Notes under the pieces: generated by a model | What the model was told of the DNA's origin: nothing | The model's input: only the letters and a program-made list of their open reading frames with translations | Database searches by the model: none | In this document: positions 43,899 through 54,107 of the stretch, in pieces | How the letters are laid out: the number at the start of each line of letters is the position of its first letter | How positions within the stretch are numbered: position 1 is the stretch's first letter | Translations under genes and position numbers: made by a program | DNA from: Pseudomonas sp. PDM04 | Lineage (GTDB): Bacteria; Pseudomonadota; Gammaproteobacteria; Pseudomonadales; Pseudomonadaceae | Direction: 5' to 3' | Assembly: GCF_014851765.1 (NCBI RefSeq) | Contig: NZ_JACVAI010000002.1 | Location: 1 to 64,000, forward strand | Length of the DNA: 64,000 nt

Positions 43899-44866
43899 CG
43901 CAACGCCTCCGGCCGCTCGACATCGACCCAGACGAATTTGTGCGGGTCCAGGCGCGTTTCCTGATCCAGGCGATAGGCAACCAGTTTGCCGTAGAGCACT
44001 GCGCTGTAGTCCAGGCAGGCCAGGTTCGGCCGGATCGGCGCCGGTTTGCCGCTGCGCCAGTAGTGGCCAACGAACAGCAACGGCTCATCGGCGCCATAAC
44101 GCAGCAAGGTATTCTTTTCGCTGGAACTCAGCGGTGTGCGGGCTACGGGTTCCGGCAAGGCATCGGGCTGGAACACGATATCGCCGTAAGTCTGCGGGTC
44201 GTCTTCCCAGAACTTGGTACGGAAGAAAGAGCGGGTCAGCCCGTCGCCGCTGGTCATGGTCAGGCCGTGGGGCAGGCGCATGTCGGTGCCGCGCAGCAAG
44301 CGGTCGAACACGGTGCAGGCGAAACTGCCGGGCATGCCGGAGGCCTGGAGAAAATGTTCGTCGACACAGCCATCGGGGAACAGTGCGCGCAGCGGTTCGA
44401 TCAGGCCACCATCCCAGCAGGCATGGACCACACGGAAACGCCCGGCGTCGACGAACAGCGGCAACTGGTAGAACCATTGCAGGAAGTCATGCCAGTCGGC
44501 GGGGTGATCTTCAAACTGGGCCAGGGTCTCGCCCAGCAGGCGCGCGTGGCGCGGCGTGTGTTCGCGCACGAACTGCTTGCCGCTGCCCGGCGGCGCCGGC
44601 GTGCTCCAACCCAGGGCGTTGAACTCATGATTGCCCATGATGCACAGCGCCTGCCCGGCCTCGACCATGTCGTGAACGATGTGCAGGGCCTCGCGAATCC
44701 GCGGGCCGCGGTCGATGATGTCGCCGACGAACACCGCCATGCGCGAAGTGTGCCGCCAGACGCCAGCCTGTTTGTGATAACCGAGCCGATCGAGCAAATG
44801 CTCAAGGGTCAACGCGCAACCATGTACGTCGCCGATCAGGTCATAACTTCGCGCGGGATCGAGCAT
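43895..44866 (-). CDS. metallophosphoesterase (PrpA/ApaH-like)
   Basis: A 323-residue calcineurin-fold phosphatase with the full motif set: GDVHG, GDIIDRGP, GNHE and a late GHYW with H ligand. Related proteins act as protein phosphatases or diadenosine polyphosphatases; which applies here is unclear. Its ATG shares one base with the nadK stop, and it overlaps the rhomboid gene by 4, so all three are co-translated. Confidence 0.88.
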   Translation of the reverse strand: MLDPARSYDLIGDVHGCALTLEHLLDRLGYHKQAGVWRHTSRMAVFVGDIIDRGPRIREALHIVHDMVEAGQALCIMGNHEFNALGWSTPAPPGSGKQFVREHTPRHARLLGETLAQFEDHPADWHDFLQWFYQLPLFVDAGRFRVVHACWDGGLIEPLRALFPDGCVDEHFLQASGMPGSFACTVFDRLLRGTDMRLPHGLTMTSGDGLTRSFFRTKFWEDDPQTYGDIVFQPDALPEPVARTPLSSSEKNTLLRYGADEPLLFVGHYWRSGKPAPIRPNLACLDYSAVLYGKLVAYRLDQETRLDPHKFVWVDVERPEALR

Positions 44867-45756
44867 CAGTCGCCTCCACCACCCAACTTGCTGCCCCAGC
44901 CGAGCTTGGTCCGGCAGACTTCATAGTAGTTGTGGTCGAGCGGGTGAATCAGCCGCAGTTTCTGCGCTTTCTTGCTGACGGTAATGGTGTCACCCGGCGC
45001 GCAGGTGAAGTGGTTCTGCCCGTCACAGGAGACCTGCGGGTAGATCTGCATATCCTTGGACACGACGATTTTCAGCTCACTGTTGCCATCGACCACAATC
45101 GGCCTACCCGACAAGGTATGGGGGTACATGGGCACAATCACAATAGCGTCGAGCTTGGGATGCATGATCGGCCCGCCCGCCGACAGCGCATAGGCGGTGG
45201 AACCGGTCGGCGTGGCGACGATCAGGCCGTCGGCCTTCTGGCTGCAGACGAACTGGCCGTCGATGTACAGCTCGAACTCGATCATCCGGGTCGATTTGCC
45301 AGGGTGCAGGACCACATCGTTCAGTGCATCGCCCTGGCCAATGGCCTCGGCGTGGCGCCGGACTTCGGCCTGCAACAGGAAACGGTTTTCCACCAGGTAG
45401 TGGCCGTCGAGCACTTCGGCGACCTTGGCTTCGAGTTCGTCGGGACGGATATCGGTGAGAAAACCCAGGCTGCCACGGTTGATGCCGAGCACCGGGATGT
45501 TGTGCCGGGCCAGGGCGCGCGCGGCGCCGAGCAGGCTGCCATCACCGCCGACCACAATCACCATGTCACAGACTTCGCCCAGCATCTTGCGCGACGAGGT
45601 TTGCAAGCCGTGCCCCGGCAGCACTTCGGCGATGGTGTCCTCGAGGATCACATGCAGGTGACGATCGAGCAGAAACCGTTTCAGTCGGCGGACGGTATCC
45701 AGCACCTGCGAACTGCCCAGGCGACCGATGATGCCGATATTACGAAATTGCTCCAT
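44866..45756 (-). CDS. nadK: NAD kinase
   Basis: A 296-residue enzyme phosphorylating NAD to NADP. The signature GGDGSLLGAAR starts at residue 70, with NRGSLGFLTDI, TPTGSTAYALSAGGPI and HTLSGRPIV further on. AGGAG lies just before the ATG at 45754-45756; the longer frame upstream has no ribosome site. It heads the minus-strand run that ends with pepN and is divergent from the DUF1853 gene. Confidence 0.97.
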   Translation of the reverse strand: MEQFRNIGIIGRLGSSQVLDTVRRLKRFLLDRHLHVILEDTIAEVLPGHGLQTSSRKMLGEVCDMVIVVGGDGSLLGAARALARHNIPVLGINRGSLGFLTDIRPDELEAKVAEVLDGHYLVENRFLLQAEVRRHAEAIGQGDALNDVVLHPGKSTRMIEFELYIDGQFVCSQKADGLIVATPTGSTAYALSAGGPIMHPKLDAIVIVPMYPHTLSGRPIVVDGNSELKIVVSKDMQIYPQVSCDGQNHFTCAPGDTITVSKKAQKLRLIHPLDHNYYEVCRTKLGWGSKLGGGGD

Positions 45757-45879
45757 GGGGCTCCTATAGGGACGCGGGGGCCTGCGACGGCTAAAAACAC
45801 GATTATGGGCGAAAGCGCGGGATAGACAAAATCCTTTCAGCGACAAGGGTGTACTCATGTTTGAGGCTATGCTCGCAGG

Positions 45880-46830
45880 ATGATCCTATTTCCCGACTTG
45901 TTGCAGTTACCCCACCAGTTGCGCCACCCCGAGGTGCGCGACCTGGCCTGGGTCATCCTTGCGCCGCCGATGCTCGAGGTCACGCCGTGGCCGCAGCGTC
46001 ATCCGCTGGCCGGCAGTGATTGGGTACAGGCGCCGGAGCGCCTCGAGCAATGGCTGCGCCAACTGGATCGCGACAGCTATGACTTGCTGCACTGGCTGGC
46101 GCAGGCTCGAACCCGGCGCCTGGGGCTGTATTACGAACGCCTGTGGCAGTACGCGGTGCGCCATGCCCCGGGTATCGAGCTGCTGGCCGCCAACCTGCCG
46201 ATCCGCCGCGAGGGCCACACGCTGGGGGAGCTGGACATGCTGCTGCGTGATCGCGACGGCGTGCATCACCTGGAGCTGGCGATCAAGCTTTACCTGGGTC
46301 CGCAGGCGGGCGATGGCCATGACGCTGCGCGCTGGCTGGGCCCCGGCTGCCACGATCGGCTGGACCGTAAACTGGCGCACCTGAGCCAGCATCAGTTGCC
46401 GATCTCCAACCGCCCCGAAAGCCGCGAGGTGCTGGCAGCCCTGGACATCCGCCAGTTCAGCGCCCATTTGTGGCTCGGGGGCTACCTGTTGTATCCGTGG
46501 CCGGGAGAGTCTCGACCGCCGGCTGGCGCGCATCCGCAGCACCTGCGTGGCCGCTGGCTGCATCAAAAGGACTGGCCGGCGTTTTTTACCCGGCAGCCGC
46601 CCGGCCGCTGGCAACCCCTGCCCCGTCATGCCTGGCTGGCGCCGGCGCATTATCCGGCCGAGCAGACCTGGAATGCTCAACAGCTGGAGGCGTGGCTCGG
46701 GGAGCTGGAACCGCTGGCGCCGGCGCAACTGCTGGTGCGCCTGGTCGAGAACGCCGACGGCGACTGGGAGGAAGCGGAACGCCTGTTCCTGGTGGCGGAT
46801 CCCTGGCCGAATGTGCCGGGAGGCGGCTGA
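45880..46830 (+). CDS. DUF1853 protein
   Basis: A 316-residue cytoplasmic protein of the DUF1853 family. Conserved segments include [27 protein letters not shown] and [11 protein letters not shown]; the E-x-D ... E-x-K spacing resembles a PD-(D/E)xK nuclease core, but no activity is known. It is divergent from nadK and convergent with the ArsB-like gene. Confidence 0.85.
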   Translation: MILFPDLLQLPHQLRHPEVRDLAWVILAPPMLEVTPWPQRHPLAGSDWVQAPERLEQWLRQLDRDSYDLLHWLAQARTRRLGLYYERLWQYAVRHAPGIELLAANLPIRREGHTLGELDMLLRDRDGVHHLELAIKLYLGPQAGDGHDAARWLGPGCHDRLDRKLAHLSQHQLPISNRPESREVLAALDIRQFSAHLWLGGYLLYPWPGESRPPAGAHPQHLRGRWLHQKDWPAFFTRQPPGRWQPLPRHAWLAPAHYPAEQTWNAQQLEAWLGELEPLAPAQLLVRLVENADGDWEEAERLFLVADPWPNVPGGG

Positions 46831-46881
46831 GTGTTGATTGCCTCAAGCACCGGCAAGTCGGCGACAGGGGGCGTCGCGACC

Positions 46882-48165
46882 CTACAGGGACAACCGCAGT
46901 GCCAACGCCGCCAACGTCACCAGCAACACTGGCAGGGTCAACACAATCCCGACCTTGAAGTAATACCCCCAGCCGATCCGGATGTTCTTGCGCTCGAGCA
47001 CATGCAGCCACAGCAGTGTCGCCAGGCTGCCTATCGGGGTGATTTTCGGCCCCAGGTCGCTGCCGATGACGTTGGCGTAGATCATCGCCTCCTTCACCAC
47101 CCCCGTGGCCTGGCTGGCGTCGATGGACAGCAGACCAATCAGCACGGTCGGCAGGTTGTTCATCATCGACGACAGCAACGCAGTCATCACACCGGTGCCC
47201 AGCGCCGCACCCCAGACGCCGTATCCGGCAAACACGTCGAGCCAACCCGCCAGGTACCCGGTGAGCCCCGCATTGCGCAGGCCATAGACCACCAGATACA
47301 TGCCCAGGGAGAAAATCACGATGTGCCACGGCGCTTCCTTCATGACCTTGCGCGTGGAAATCCGGTGGCCACGAGCCGCGATGGCCAGCAGCAGTGCCGC
47401 GCAGACCGCCGAGATGGCGCTGATCGGAATGCCCAGCGGCTCCAGCGCGAAACAACCGAGCAACAGAATCACCAGCACCGCCCAACCGGCGAAAAAAGTC
47501 GCTCGGTCGTGGATCGCACTGGCCGGGTCCTCGAGTTGCTCAGGGTCATACGTCCGGGGAATATCCCGTCGGAAGAACCACAGCAACACTGCGAGCGTCG
47601 CCGCGACGCTGACCAGGTTGACCGGAATCATGACCGCCGCGTAGCGATTGAAGCCGATGTCGAAGTAATCGGCGGAGACGATGTTGACCAGGTTCGACAC
47701 CACCAGCGGCAGGCTCGCGGTATCGGCAATGAACCCGGCGCCCATGACGAACGCCAGGGTGGCCGCCGGGGAGAAGCGCAAGGCCAGCAGCATGGAAATC
47801 ACGATCGGCGTGAGGATCAGCGCTGCGCCGTCATTGGCGAACAGTGCCGAGACCAGCGCCCCCAGCAGCACCATCCAGGCGAACAGCCTGCGGCCATTGC
47901 CCCGCCCCCAACGCGCGACGTGCAACGCCGCCCAGGCAAAGAAACCGGCCTCGTCCAGCAACAGACTGATGATGATCAGGGCAACGAAGGTGCCGGTGGC
48001 GTTCCAGATGATCTGCCACACCAGCGGGACGTCACTGAGGTGCACCACGCCGGTCATCAGTGCCAGCACAGCGCCCAGTACCGCACTCCAGCCGACGCCC
48101 AGGCCTTTGGGTTGCCAGATCACCAGGGTGATGGTCAGCAGGAAAATCAGAGACGCCGTGAGCAT
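46882..48165 (-). CDS. arsB: ArsB-like arsenite/anion permease
   Basis: A 427-residue permease with ten to twelve helices, beginning [21 protein letters not shown] like E. coli ArsB (429 residues). Motifs [36 protein letters not shown] and [14 protein letters not shown] are typical of the ArsB/NhaD superfamily. I used the ATG at 48165; the longer frame begins with GTG and includes a hydrophilic lead not found in relatives. No arsR or arsC is nearby, so arsenite as substrate is likely from sequence but not from context. Confidence 0.85.
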   Translation of the reverse strand: MLTASLIFLLTITLVIWQPKGLGVGWSAVLGAVLALMTGVVHLSDVPLVWQIIWNATGTFVALIIISLLLDEAGFFAWAALHVARWGRGNGRRLFAWMVLLGALVSALFANDGAALILTPIVISMLLALRFSPAATLAFVMGAGFIADTASLPLVVSNLVNIVSADYFDIGFNRYAAVMIPVNLVSVAATLAVLLWFFRRDIPRTYDPEQLEDPASAIHDRATFFAGWAVLVILLLGCFALEPLGIPISAISAVCAALLLAIAARGHRISTRKVMKEAPWHIVIFSLGMYLVVYGLRNAGLTGYLAGWLDVFAGYGVWGAALGTGVMTALLSSMMNNLPTVLIGLLSIDASQATGVVKEAMIYANVIGSDLGPKITPIGSLATLLWLHVLERKNIRIGWGYYFKVGIVLTLPVLLVTLAALALRLSL

Positions 48166-48248
48166 GAAAAGCTGCCTGAAGGGAACAAAGGCGCAGATTC
48201 TGGAGCAGGCCACGCCTTTGTGGCAACGGGATCATGACAATGCGGGGG

Positions 48249-48806
48249 TCAGGCCTTCTTGTACTGCTCGACCCACTTGGCGTAGGCATTGATAAAGTTC
48301 TGCAGGAACGGCTTCACCGACTCCGACAGCTTGCCTGCCTCATCAAACGCCGAGCCGGCGCCGCCGAGATAGGCTTCCGGTTGCTGCATGCACGGCACAT
48401 CGAGGAATACCAGGGACTGGCGCAGGTGATGGTTGGCGCCGAACCCGCCGATCGCCCCCGGCGATACGCTGATGATCGCCCCTGGCTTGCCACCCCAGGC
48501 GCTCTTGCCATAGGGCCGCGAACCGACGTCAATCGCATTTTTCAACGGCGCCGGAACCGATCGGTTGTATTCCGGAGTGACAAACAGCAACGCGTCGGAT
48601 GAAGCCACTTGTTCGCGGAAAGTGCTGTAGGCTGCCGGCGGTGAAACATCGATGTCTTCGTTGTACAGCGGCAAATCGCCAATTTCTACGATGTTCAGTT
48701 TGAGATTCGCGGGGGCCAGATCGGCCAGGGCCAGGGCGACCTTGCGGTTGATCGACTCCTTTCTCAAGCTGCCGACTACAACGGCGATGGTGTACACGTT
48801 GCTCAT
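48249..48806 (-). CDS. NADPH-dependent FMN reductase (ChrR/YieF-like)
   Basis: A 185-residue flavodoxin-fold reductase. The FMN phosphate loop GSLRKESINRKV near the N-terminus and TPEYNRSVPAPLKNAID in the middle are hallmarks. Relatives reduce quinones, chromate and azo dyes. It lies 83 bases upstream of the ArsB-like gene on the same strand and could share a transcript; ArsH is a distant relative, but this is the shorter ChrR type. Confidence 0.88.
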   Translation of the reverse strand: MSNVYTIAVVVGSLRKESINRKVALALADLAPANLKLNIVEIGDLPLYNEDIDVSPPAAYSTFREQVASSDALLFVTPEYNRSVPAPLKNAIDVGSRPYGKSAWGGKPGAIISVSPGAIGGFGANHHLRQSLVFLDVPCMQQPEAYLGGAGSAFDEAGKLSESVKPFLQNFINAYAKWVEQYKKA

Positions 48807-48983
48807 GGAAGATTCTCGACTGTCCGATTGAAAGAGCTTGTAGTTATAGATGACGTTTCATCACGCGGGCTAGCTATACCCAGGTTCAGTTGACTATTTT
48901 TTTCCTGTAGGAAAACTTACAGCGCCTTGCGACGGTCTACTGAGCCGCAAATTGAGTGTTTTATCCCCAGAGGTTCTAAGCAG

Positions 48984-49235
48984 ATGGCAGCAGTACTCGT
49001 CGGTCAGTTCCATGCAAGAGACGCGGAAGGCCGGGTCTATTCCGTGCATGAGTTCCAGGAATCCACCCCGTCCGCAGAAGGCCTTGCGCCCGTCACCACC
49101 TATAAGCTGGCCATCGGTGACCGCGTCAAGAAGCTCGATGACAATCAGTTTTTGCTGGTGCAATCGGACATTACCCTCGTCCGCGAACCCGACTCTTTCA
49201 TTACGGGCGTGGCGGAAACCAACGTCGCCTCATAA
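48984..49235 (+). CDS. small conserved hypothetical, 83 aa
   Basis: An 83-residue soluble protein with a compact beta pattern (AVLVGQFHARDAEGR, YSVHEFQEST, TYKLAIGDRVKKLD, FLLVQSDITLVRE). AGAGG lies 10 bases before the ATG at 48984; an upstream frame lacks a ribosome site. It precedes a LysR gene by 85 bases. No family recognised. Confidence 0.65.
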   Translation: MAAVLVGQFHARDAEGRVYSVHEFQESTPSAEGLAPVTTYKLAIGDRVKKLDDNQFLLVQSDITLVREPDSFITGVAETNVAS

Positions 49236-49320
49236 CGATGCGTTATGAGCAGAAGTCATGTGCGGACTTGAGTTAGGATTCAACCACTGACTCTTCACCC
49301 GCTGAACATGGACTTCACGC

Positions 49321-50214
49321 ATGCGTTTACGCCATATCGAAGTAATTCAGGCACTTTTGCAGACCGGTCACTTGGGCACCGCCGCCGAATGGCTGCAACT
49401 GCCGGTGGCCGAGATCGAGCGCACGTTGCGGGACGCCGAGAGTCAGTTGGGTTTCATGTTGTTTTCCAGTGTGCGCGGGCGCTTGCAGGCCACGCGCGAA
49501 GCCCGGGAATTACAAGTCGAGATCGCCCACGTGTATGAGGCACTCGAACCCGTCCAGCGGCTGGCCAGCAGCCTCAAGCAATATCACGCCCCACCCCTTC
49601 GCATCATTTGCACACCGCCCCTGGCCCAGCAGTTGCTGCCCCAAAGCATCGCAGCCCTGCGCCGGCGCCTGCCCGATGTGCCTTGCAGCCTGCTGAGCCA
49701 GCCTACACGCGACATCGTCCGGCACCTGCTGTTGCGCGAGAGCGACCTGGGCCTGAGCCTGCACGACCCCGATCATGCGGACATTGATTGCAAGGTCATC
49801 GCCCAGGGCAAATTGCAGTTGCTGGCCCCTCATGGCTGGCTGCAACCGAAACAGAAGTACATTTCCCTGCAGGACCTGGCCGGGCAAGCAATGATCGGCC
49901 TCGAAGGCCATGACCCGCTGAACCCGGCACTGGACAACAAGTTGCACGCCCTGCGCCCTGCCCCCGTGATCCACACCCGAGTGCAGACCCACCAGATGAT
50001 GCGCAGCATGGTCGAGGCCGGTGAAGGCCTGGCGATTGTCGACCCGTTCACCGCGCTTGGTGCCAGGTCCGCAGGCCTGGACATGTGCCCGCTGGCGCCC
50101 GCCGTCCCGATCAGCGTCTACGCCCTGTCGCTGAAAAACGCCGAACCGTCACCGGCAGCTCAAGCCTTGCTGGCCATCGTCACGGAACAAGCCGCGGCGA
50201 TGTTGGCGAGCTGA
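49321..50214 (+). CDS. LysR-family transcriptional regulator
   Basis: A 297-residue LysR regulator. The N-terminal HTH (about 3-62; MRLRHIEVIQALLQTGHLGTAA) is followed by a linker helix and a periplasmic-binding-like effector domain (about 90-295) with RIICTPPLAQQLLP and EAGEGLAIVDPFTA. The target is not evident; the preceding 83-residue gene and the convergent GNAT are candidates. Its 3' end overlaps the end of the GNAT gene by 35 bases on the opposite strand. Confidence 0.9.
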   Translation: MRLRHIEVIQALLQTGHLGTAAEWLQLPVAEIERTLRDAESQLGFMLFSSVRGRLQATREARELQVEIAHVYEALEPVQRLASSLKQYHAPPLRIICTPPLAQQLLPQSIAALRRRLPDVPCSLLSQPTRDIVRHLLLRESDLGLSLHDPDHADIDCKVIAQGKLQLLAPHGWLQPKQKYISLQDLAGQAMIGLEGHDPLNPALDNKLHALRPAPVIHTRVQTHQMMRSMVEAGEGLAIVDPFTALGARSAGLDMCPLAPAVPISVYALSLKNAEPSPAAQALLAIVTEQAAAMLAS

Positions 50215-50794
50215 TCGGGTTCTCCAGCGGATTATCGAAGAATCGATACCAGAACAAGGCCACCTCGGCGGTGTTTGGGTCGATACCGCGATAACGCAGG
50301 TGGTCGACGCCACCAATCACGTAGCCGCAACGCTCATACAGCCGGCAAGCTCCCAGGTTGTTGTTCTGGGTTTCGAGCATGATGCCCGGCAGCTTCTTCT
50401 TGCGACTCCAGAACTGCGCCACGTCCAGAAGCGCCTTGGCCACACCGTGCCGTCGGGCCGGGGCATGCACGGCCAACTCGTCGATGTGGGCAAAAGCATT
50501 CCAGTTGGTGCTGATCACCAGGTGCCCCACCGGCTCATCATCGAGATAAGCCATGAAAATCGCACTGTCGGCGGCATCGTGATACGCACTGAACTCTTCG
50601 GGGTCGATGCCATAACACTTGCGGTACGGGACGATCGGCGTAACCGGCCACTGCTCCACCGGCTTGCCAATTTCGGCCGTTCCATAGGCCGCGACTTCAA
50701 AGCTGAAATCACTGCTCCAGATGTAAGCGGCGAAACCCTCATCGGCCACGCGTACCGACAGGCCCGGGTATTTCGGATTCATGACCGGCTGCAT
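50180..50794 (-). CDS. GNAT N-acetyltransferase
   Basis: A 204-residue acetyltransferase. The acetyl-CoA binding segment is VHAPARRHGVAKALLD, followed by ARN-type ETQNNNLGACRLYERCGY, the usual GNAT C-terminal motif, resembling streptothricin acetyltransferases. I used the ATG at 50794 (AGGA 11 bases upstream); ATGs at 50824 and 50782 are possible. It lies 14 bases after lysine decarboxylase on the same strand, so cadaverine or another amine is a reasonable but unproven substrate. Confidence 0.85.
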   Translation of the reverse strand: MQPVMNPKYPGLSVRVADEGFAAYIWSSDFSFEVAAYGTAEIGKPVEQWPVTPIVPYRKCYGIDPEEFSAYHDAADSAIFMAYLDDEPVGHLVISTNWNAFAHIDELAVHAPARRHGVAKALLDVAQFWSRKKKLPGIMLETQNNNLGACRLYERCGYVIGGVDHLRYRGIDPNTAEVALFWYRFFDNPLENPISSPTSPRLVP

Positions 50795-50808
50795 TTTGGG
50801 AAATGTCC

Positions 50809-53064
50809 TCACTCCTTGATGCAATCGACGGTGTAACGCCGTCCATCGCCCTCGTCTTCGTGTTGCAAGCCGTGCACATCGGCGACAAACCCTGGAAAGC
50901 TGCTGTCGAAGGTGCGGGCAAACGCCAGGTAATCATTGATCGAGCGGGTTGACTCGGTGAAGCGCTCACCCGGCATGATCAGCGGTATGCCTGGCGGGTA
51001 CGGCACCAGCATCACCGCAGCGATACGCCCTTGCAACTGATCGATCGACACCGCTTCCACCTGCCCGCGAACCAGGTGGTCATAGGCGTCCGCCGGCTTC
51101 ATGGCGACCTCCGGCAGCACGGTGTACATGCGTTTGAGGTGCTTGGCCGTGGCGTTGCTGCGATAGCAGGCGTGCAGTTGATCGCACAAGTCGCGCAAGC
51201 CCATGCCCTTGTAGCGCGCGGCATCCTGCTGTGCCACGCACGGCAGGCAGCTCGCCAGGCTGACGTTGGCATCGTAGCTGCGCTTGAACTCCAGCAGCTC
51301 GGTGAGCAACGTGCTCCACTTGCCCTTGGTGATGCCCATGGAGAACAGCACCAGGAAGGAATACAAACCGGTTTTCTCGACGACCAGCCCACGTTCCCAC
51401 AGGAACTTGCTGACCACCGCCGCAGGAATTCCGCGCTCGCTCAACGCGCCCCCCGCCGTCAGGCCCGGCATCACCAGCGTGACCTTGATCGGGTCGAGCA
51501 GCACGTAGTCATCGGTGACACCACCGAAGCCATGCCAGTCGGCATCGGGTTGCAACAACCAGTCCTGGGTCTGCACATGGTCGATGCCATCTGCCGACGG
51601 CGGTTGCCAGATGGAAAACCACCAGTCATCGGCGGCGATGTGTTGGCGCAGGTTCGCCAGAGCCCGCCGAAAACTCAAGGCCTCGTCGAACATTTCCTGT
51701 AACAGGGAGCGACCGGCCGGACCTTCCATCATCGCCGACGCCACGTCCAGTGACGCGATGATGCTGTACTGCGGCGAGGTGGAGATGTGCATCATGAATG
51801 CTTCGTTGAAACGGTCATGATCCAACTGCCGCGCGCCGCCGTCCTGGACGTGGATCATCGAGGCCTGGCTGAACGCCGCCAGCAGTTTGTGGGTGGAGTG
51901 GGTGGTGAACACCAGTGGGCTGTCTTCGGTACGGGAGGTGCCCATGCCGTAGCGACCGGCGAAGAATTCGTGAAACGCCGCGTAGGCATACCAGGCTTCG
52001 TCGAAATGCAGCACTTCGACGCTGTTGCCCAGTTTTTGCTTGATCAGCTCGGCGTTGTAGCACAGGCCGTCGTAGGTCGAATTGGTCACCACCGCCAGCT
52101 TCACCCTGGGCTCGCGCCCCTTGGTCAACGGGCTGGCGTCGATCTTGGCCTGGATCGATTCACGGCTGAACTCACTCAGCGGAATCGGGCCGATGATGCC
52201 CAGTTCGTTGCGTTCCGGGCACAGGTACAACGGAATCGCCCCGGTCATGATGATCGAGTGCAGCACCGACTTGTGGCAATTGCGATCCACCAGCACCAGG
52301 TCGTCCCGCGCCACCATGGAGTGCCAGACGATCTTGTTGGCGGTCGAAGTGCCATTGATCACGAAGAAGGTGTGATCGGCGCCAAAATTGCGCGCCGCGC
52401 GGGCCTCGGCTTCCGCTAGCGGTCCGGTGTGATCGAGCAGCGAACCCAGCTCGGGCACCGACACCGACAAGTCAGAGCGCAGGGTGTTTTCCCCGAAGAA
52501 CTGGTGGAACGCCTGCCCCACCGGGCTCTTGTGATAGGCCACGCCACCGCCGTGACCGGGCGTGTGCCAGGAATAGTTGGAATCGGCGGTGTGCTGCACC
52601 AGGGCCTTGAAAAACGGCGGCAGCAGGCCGTCCAGGTATCGTCGTGCGGCGCGAGCCACTTGCCGCGCCAGGAACGGCACGGTGTCTTCGAACAGATAGA
52701 GAATGCCGCGCAATTGGTTGAGTTCGTCCATGGCGTCCGCCGGCGCGTTTTCCAGCGTCACCTGCTCGCCAAGGGCAAAGATCGGCAGGTCCGGTGCCCG
52801 CACCCGCGCCAGGCCAATCAGCTCGTCCATGTTGTGCAGCAGATGGGAATTGGCGCTGGGGTCTTCGGCGGCGATCAACATGCACGAAAGACGGTGATGG
52901 GTCGACGCGACCAGCCGCCCCTCGTTGTAATCCACCGCCGAAACGACACTGAAGCCTTCCTGCTCCAGCTCCCGGGCGATGCCACGCACACGATCGCCGG
53001 CGACGGTGTCGGCCTTGATGTCGCGATGAACAATCAAGACCGGGAATTTCAAGTCTTTGTACAT
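50809..53064 (-). CDS. ldcA: lysine decarboxylase
   Basis: A 751-residue fold-type I PLP decarboxylase of the Orn/Lys/Arg family. An N-terminal response-regulator-like wing domain (1-130) precedes the catalytic domain with WHTPGHGG at 166-173, GTSTANK at 238-244, FDEAW at 354-358 and the PLP lysine K393 in THSTHK. By gene order (ldcA beside dnaQ-rnhA) it corresponds to the P. aeruginosa gene for cadaverine production in lysine catabolism. Substrate choice between lysine, ornithine and arginine rests on that synteny from memory. Confidence 0.88.
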   Translation of the reverse strand: MYKDLKFPVLIVHRDIKADTVAGDRVRGIARELEQEGFSVVSAVDYNEGRLVASTHHRLSCMLIAAEDPSANSHLLHNMDELIGLARVRAPDLPIFALGEQVTLENAPADAMDELNQLRGILYLFEDTVPFLARQVARAARRYLDGLLPPFFKALVQHTADSNYSWHTPGHGGGVAYHKSPVGQAFHQFFGENTLRSDLSVSVPELGSLLDHTGPLAEAEARAARNFGADHTFFVINGTSTANKIVWHSMVARDDLVLVDRNCHKSVLHSIIMTGAIPLYLCPERNELGIIGPIPLSEFSRESIQAKIDASPLTKGREPRVKLAVVTNSTYDGLCYNAELIKQKLGNSVEVLHFDEAWYAYAAFHEFFAGRYGMGTSRTEDSPLVFTTHSTHKLLAAFSQASMIHVQDGGARQLDHDRFNEAFMMHISTSPQYSIIASLDVASAMMEGPAGRSLLQEMFDEALSFRRALANLRQHIAADDWWFSIWQPPSADGIDHVQTQDWLLQPDADWHGFGGVTDDYVLLDPIKVTLVMPGLTAGGALSERGIPAAVVSKFLWERGLVVEKTGLYSFLVLFSMGITKGKWSTLLTELLEFKRSYDANVSLASCLPCVAQQDAARYKGMGLRDLCDQLHACYRSNATAKHLKRMYTVLPEVAMKPADAYDHLVRGQVEAVSIDQLQGRIAAVMLVPYPPGIPLIMPGERFTESTRSINDYLAFARTFDSSFPGFVADVHGLQHEDEGDGRRYTVDCIKE

Positions 53065-53191
53065 GAGGCACAGCGTCCTGAGGCGACAAGCCGCAGCTTG
53101 CCAATAACCTCAGGGTAGAGGGTTGAAGCGGATGTGGCGAGCACCGATGCCCTGACGCAGGTCAATCGGCGCAGCATCATTTGGCCACATT

Positions 53192-53941
53192 TCAGGCCTG
53201 CGCCTTGGCCTCGGCCAGTTGCTGCCACAGCGCTGGAGCGCCGGCGGACTTGGCGATCGCTTCCAGGCGCGCGACGTGCTGCGCCAGGTCGTCTTCGCTG
53301 GCACGGATGACCCGCGTGCGCGGGCGATCGGCCGGCAAACGACGAATCTCACTGCCGGCATTGCCACCCTCGCCGGTGCCATCGGAAGCATTGCCGGCCA
53401 GCGACAGGCTGGTCTGGCCACCGGTCATGGTCAGGTAGACGTCGGCGAGAATCTCGGAGTCGAGCAGAGCGCCGTGGAGCTCACGACCGGAGTTGTCGAC
53501 GCCGTAGCGTTTGCACAGGGCATCGAGGCTGTTGCGCTGACCGGGGTGACGCTCCCTGGCCATCATCAGGGTGTCGAGGATCGAGCAGTGTTGCGCGATA
53601 TCCGCGCGCTCGTGCTGCCCCATCAGGGCGAATTCGTTGTTGATGAAGCCAACGTCGAACGCCGCGTTATGGATGATCAGTTGGGCGCCCTGGATGAATT
53701 CGAAAAACTCGTCGGCCACTTCAGGGAAACGCGGCTTGCCCACCAGGAATTCGTTGGTGATGCCGTGGACGCCGATGGCGCCTTCGTCGCTTTCCCGATC
53801 CGGTTGCAGGTAGACGTGGAAGTGCCGGCCCGTCAGGCGCCGACCGATCAATTCGACGCAACCGATTTCGATAATCCGGTGGCCGTCGGTCACCGGCATG
53901 CCGGTGGTTTCGGTATCGAGTACAACGGATCTGGTGGCCAT
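53192..53941 (-). CDS. dnaQ: DNA polymerase III epsilon subunit
   Basis: A 249-residue proofreading 3'-5' exonuclease. ExoI DTET (D9, E11), ExoII HNAAFDVGFINNEF and ExoIII HGALLDSEIL are present, with a C-terminal region that binds the polymerase alpha subunit. It follows rnhA on the same strand across a REP pair, unlike the divergent E. coli arrangement. Confidence 0.96.
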   Translation of the reverse strand: MATRSVVLDTETTGMPVTDGHRIIEIGCVELIGRRLTGRHFHVYLQPDRESDEGAIGVHGITNEFLVGKPRFPEVADEFFEFIQGAQLIIHNAAFDVGFINNEFALMGQHERADIAQHCSILDTLMMARERHPGQRNSLDALCKRYGVDNSGRELHGALLDSEILADVYLTMTGGQTSLSLAGNASDGTGEGGNAGSEIRRLPADRPRTRVIRASEDDLAQHVARLEAIAKSAGAPALWQQLAEAKAQA

Positions 53942-54030
53942 CAGTGTTCAGCTCTCAATCGGTGAATCGGGTAAAAGGTGGCGATGTTAGCATGGCTGTC
54001 AGGGGTTTCAGGTAGACCGTGTGGCCCCCA

Positions 54031-54090
54031 TCGCGAGCAGGCTCGCTCCCACAGAGGATCACGCCAGTGTGGGAGCGAGCCCGCTCGCGA
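54031..54090. repeat. REP pair in inverted orientation
   Basis: Two REP copies, 54031-54053 and 54068-54090, only 14 bases apart, between rnhA and dnaQ. Confidence 0.92.
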
Positions 54091-54107
54091 TAAGGGCGAC
54101 TCGGTCC

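Noticed and set aside
46831-48237. A 468-residue frame opposite the ArsB-like permease
   Set aside because: Highly charged, histidine/glutamine/arginine-rich translation complementary to membrane helices; no ribosome site.
46882-48806. A complete arsenic-resistance operon
   Set aside because: No arsR, arsC or arsH beside the permease; the neighbouring reductase is the short ChrR type.
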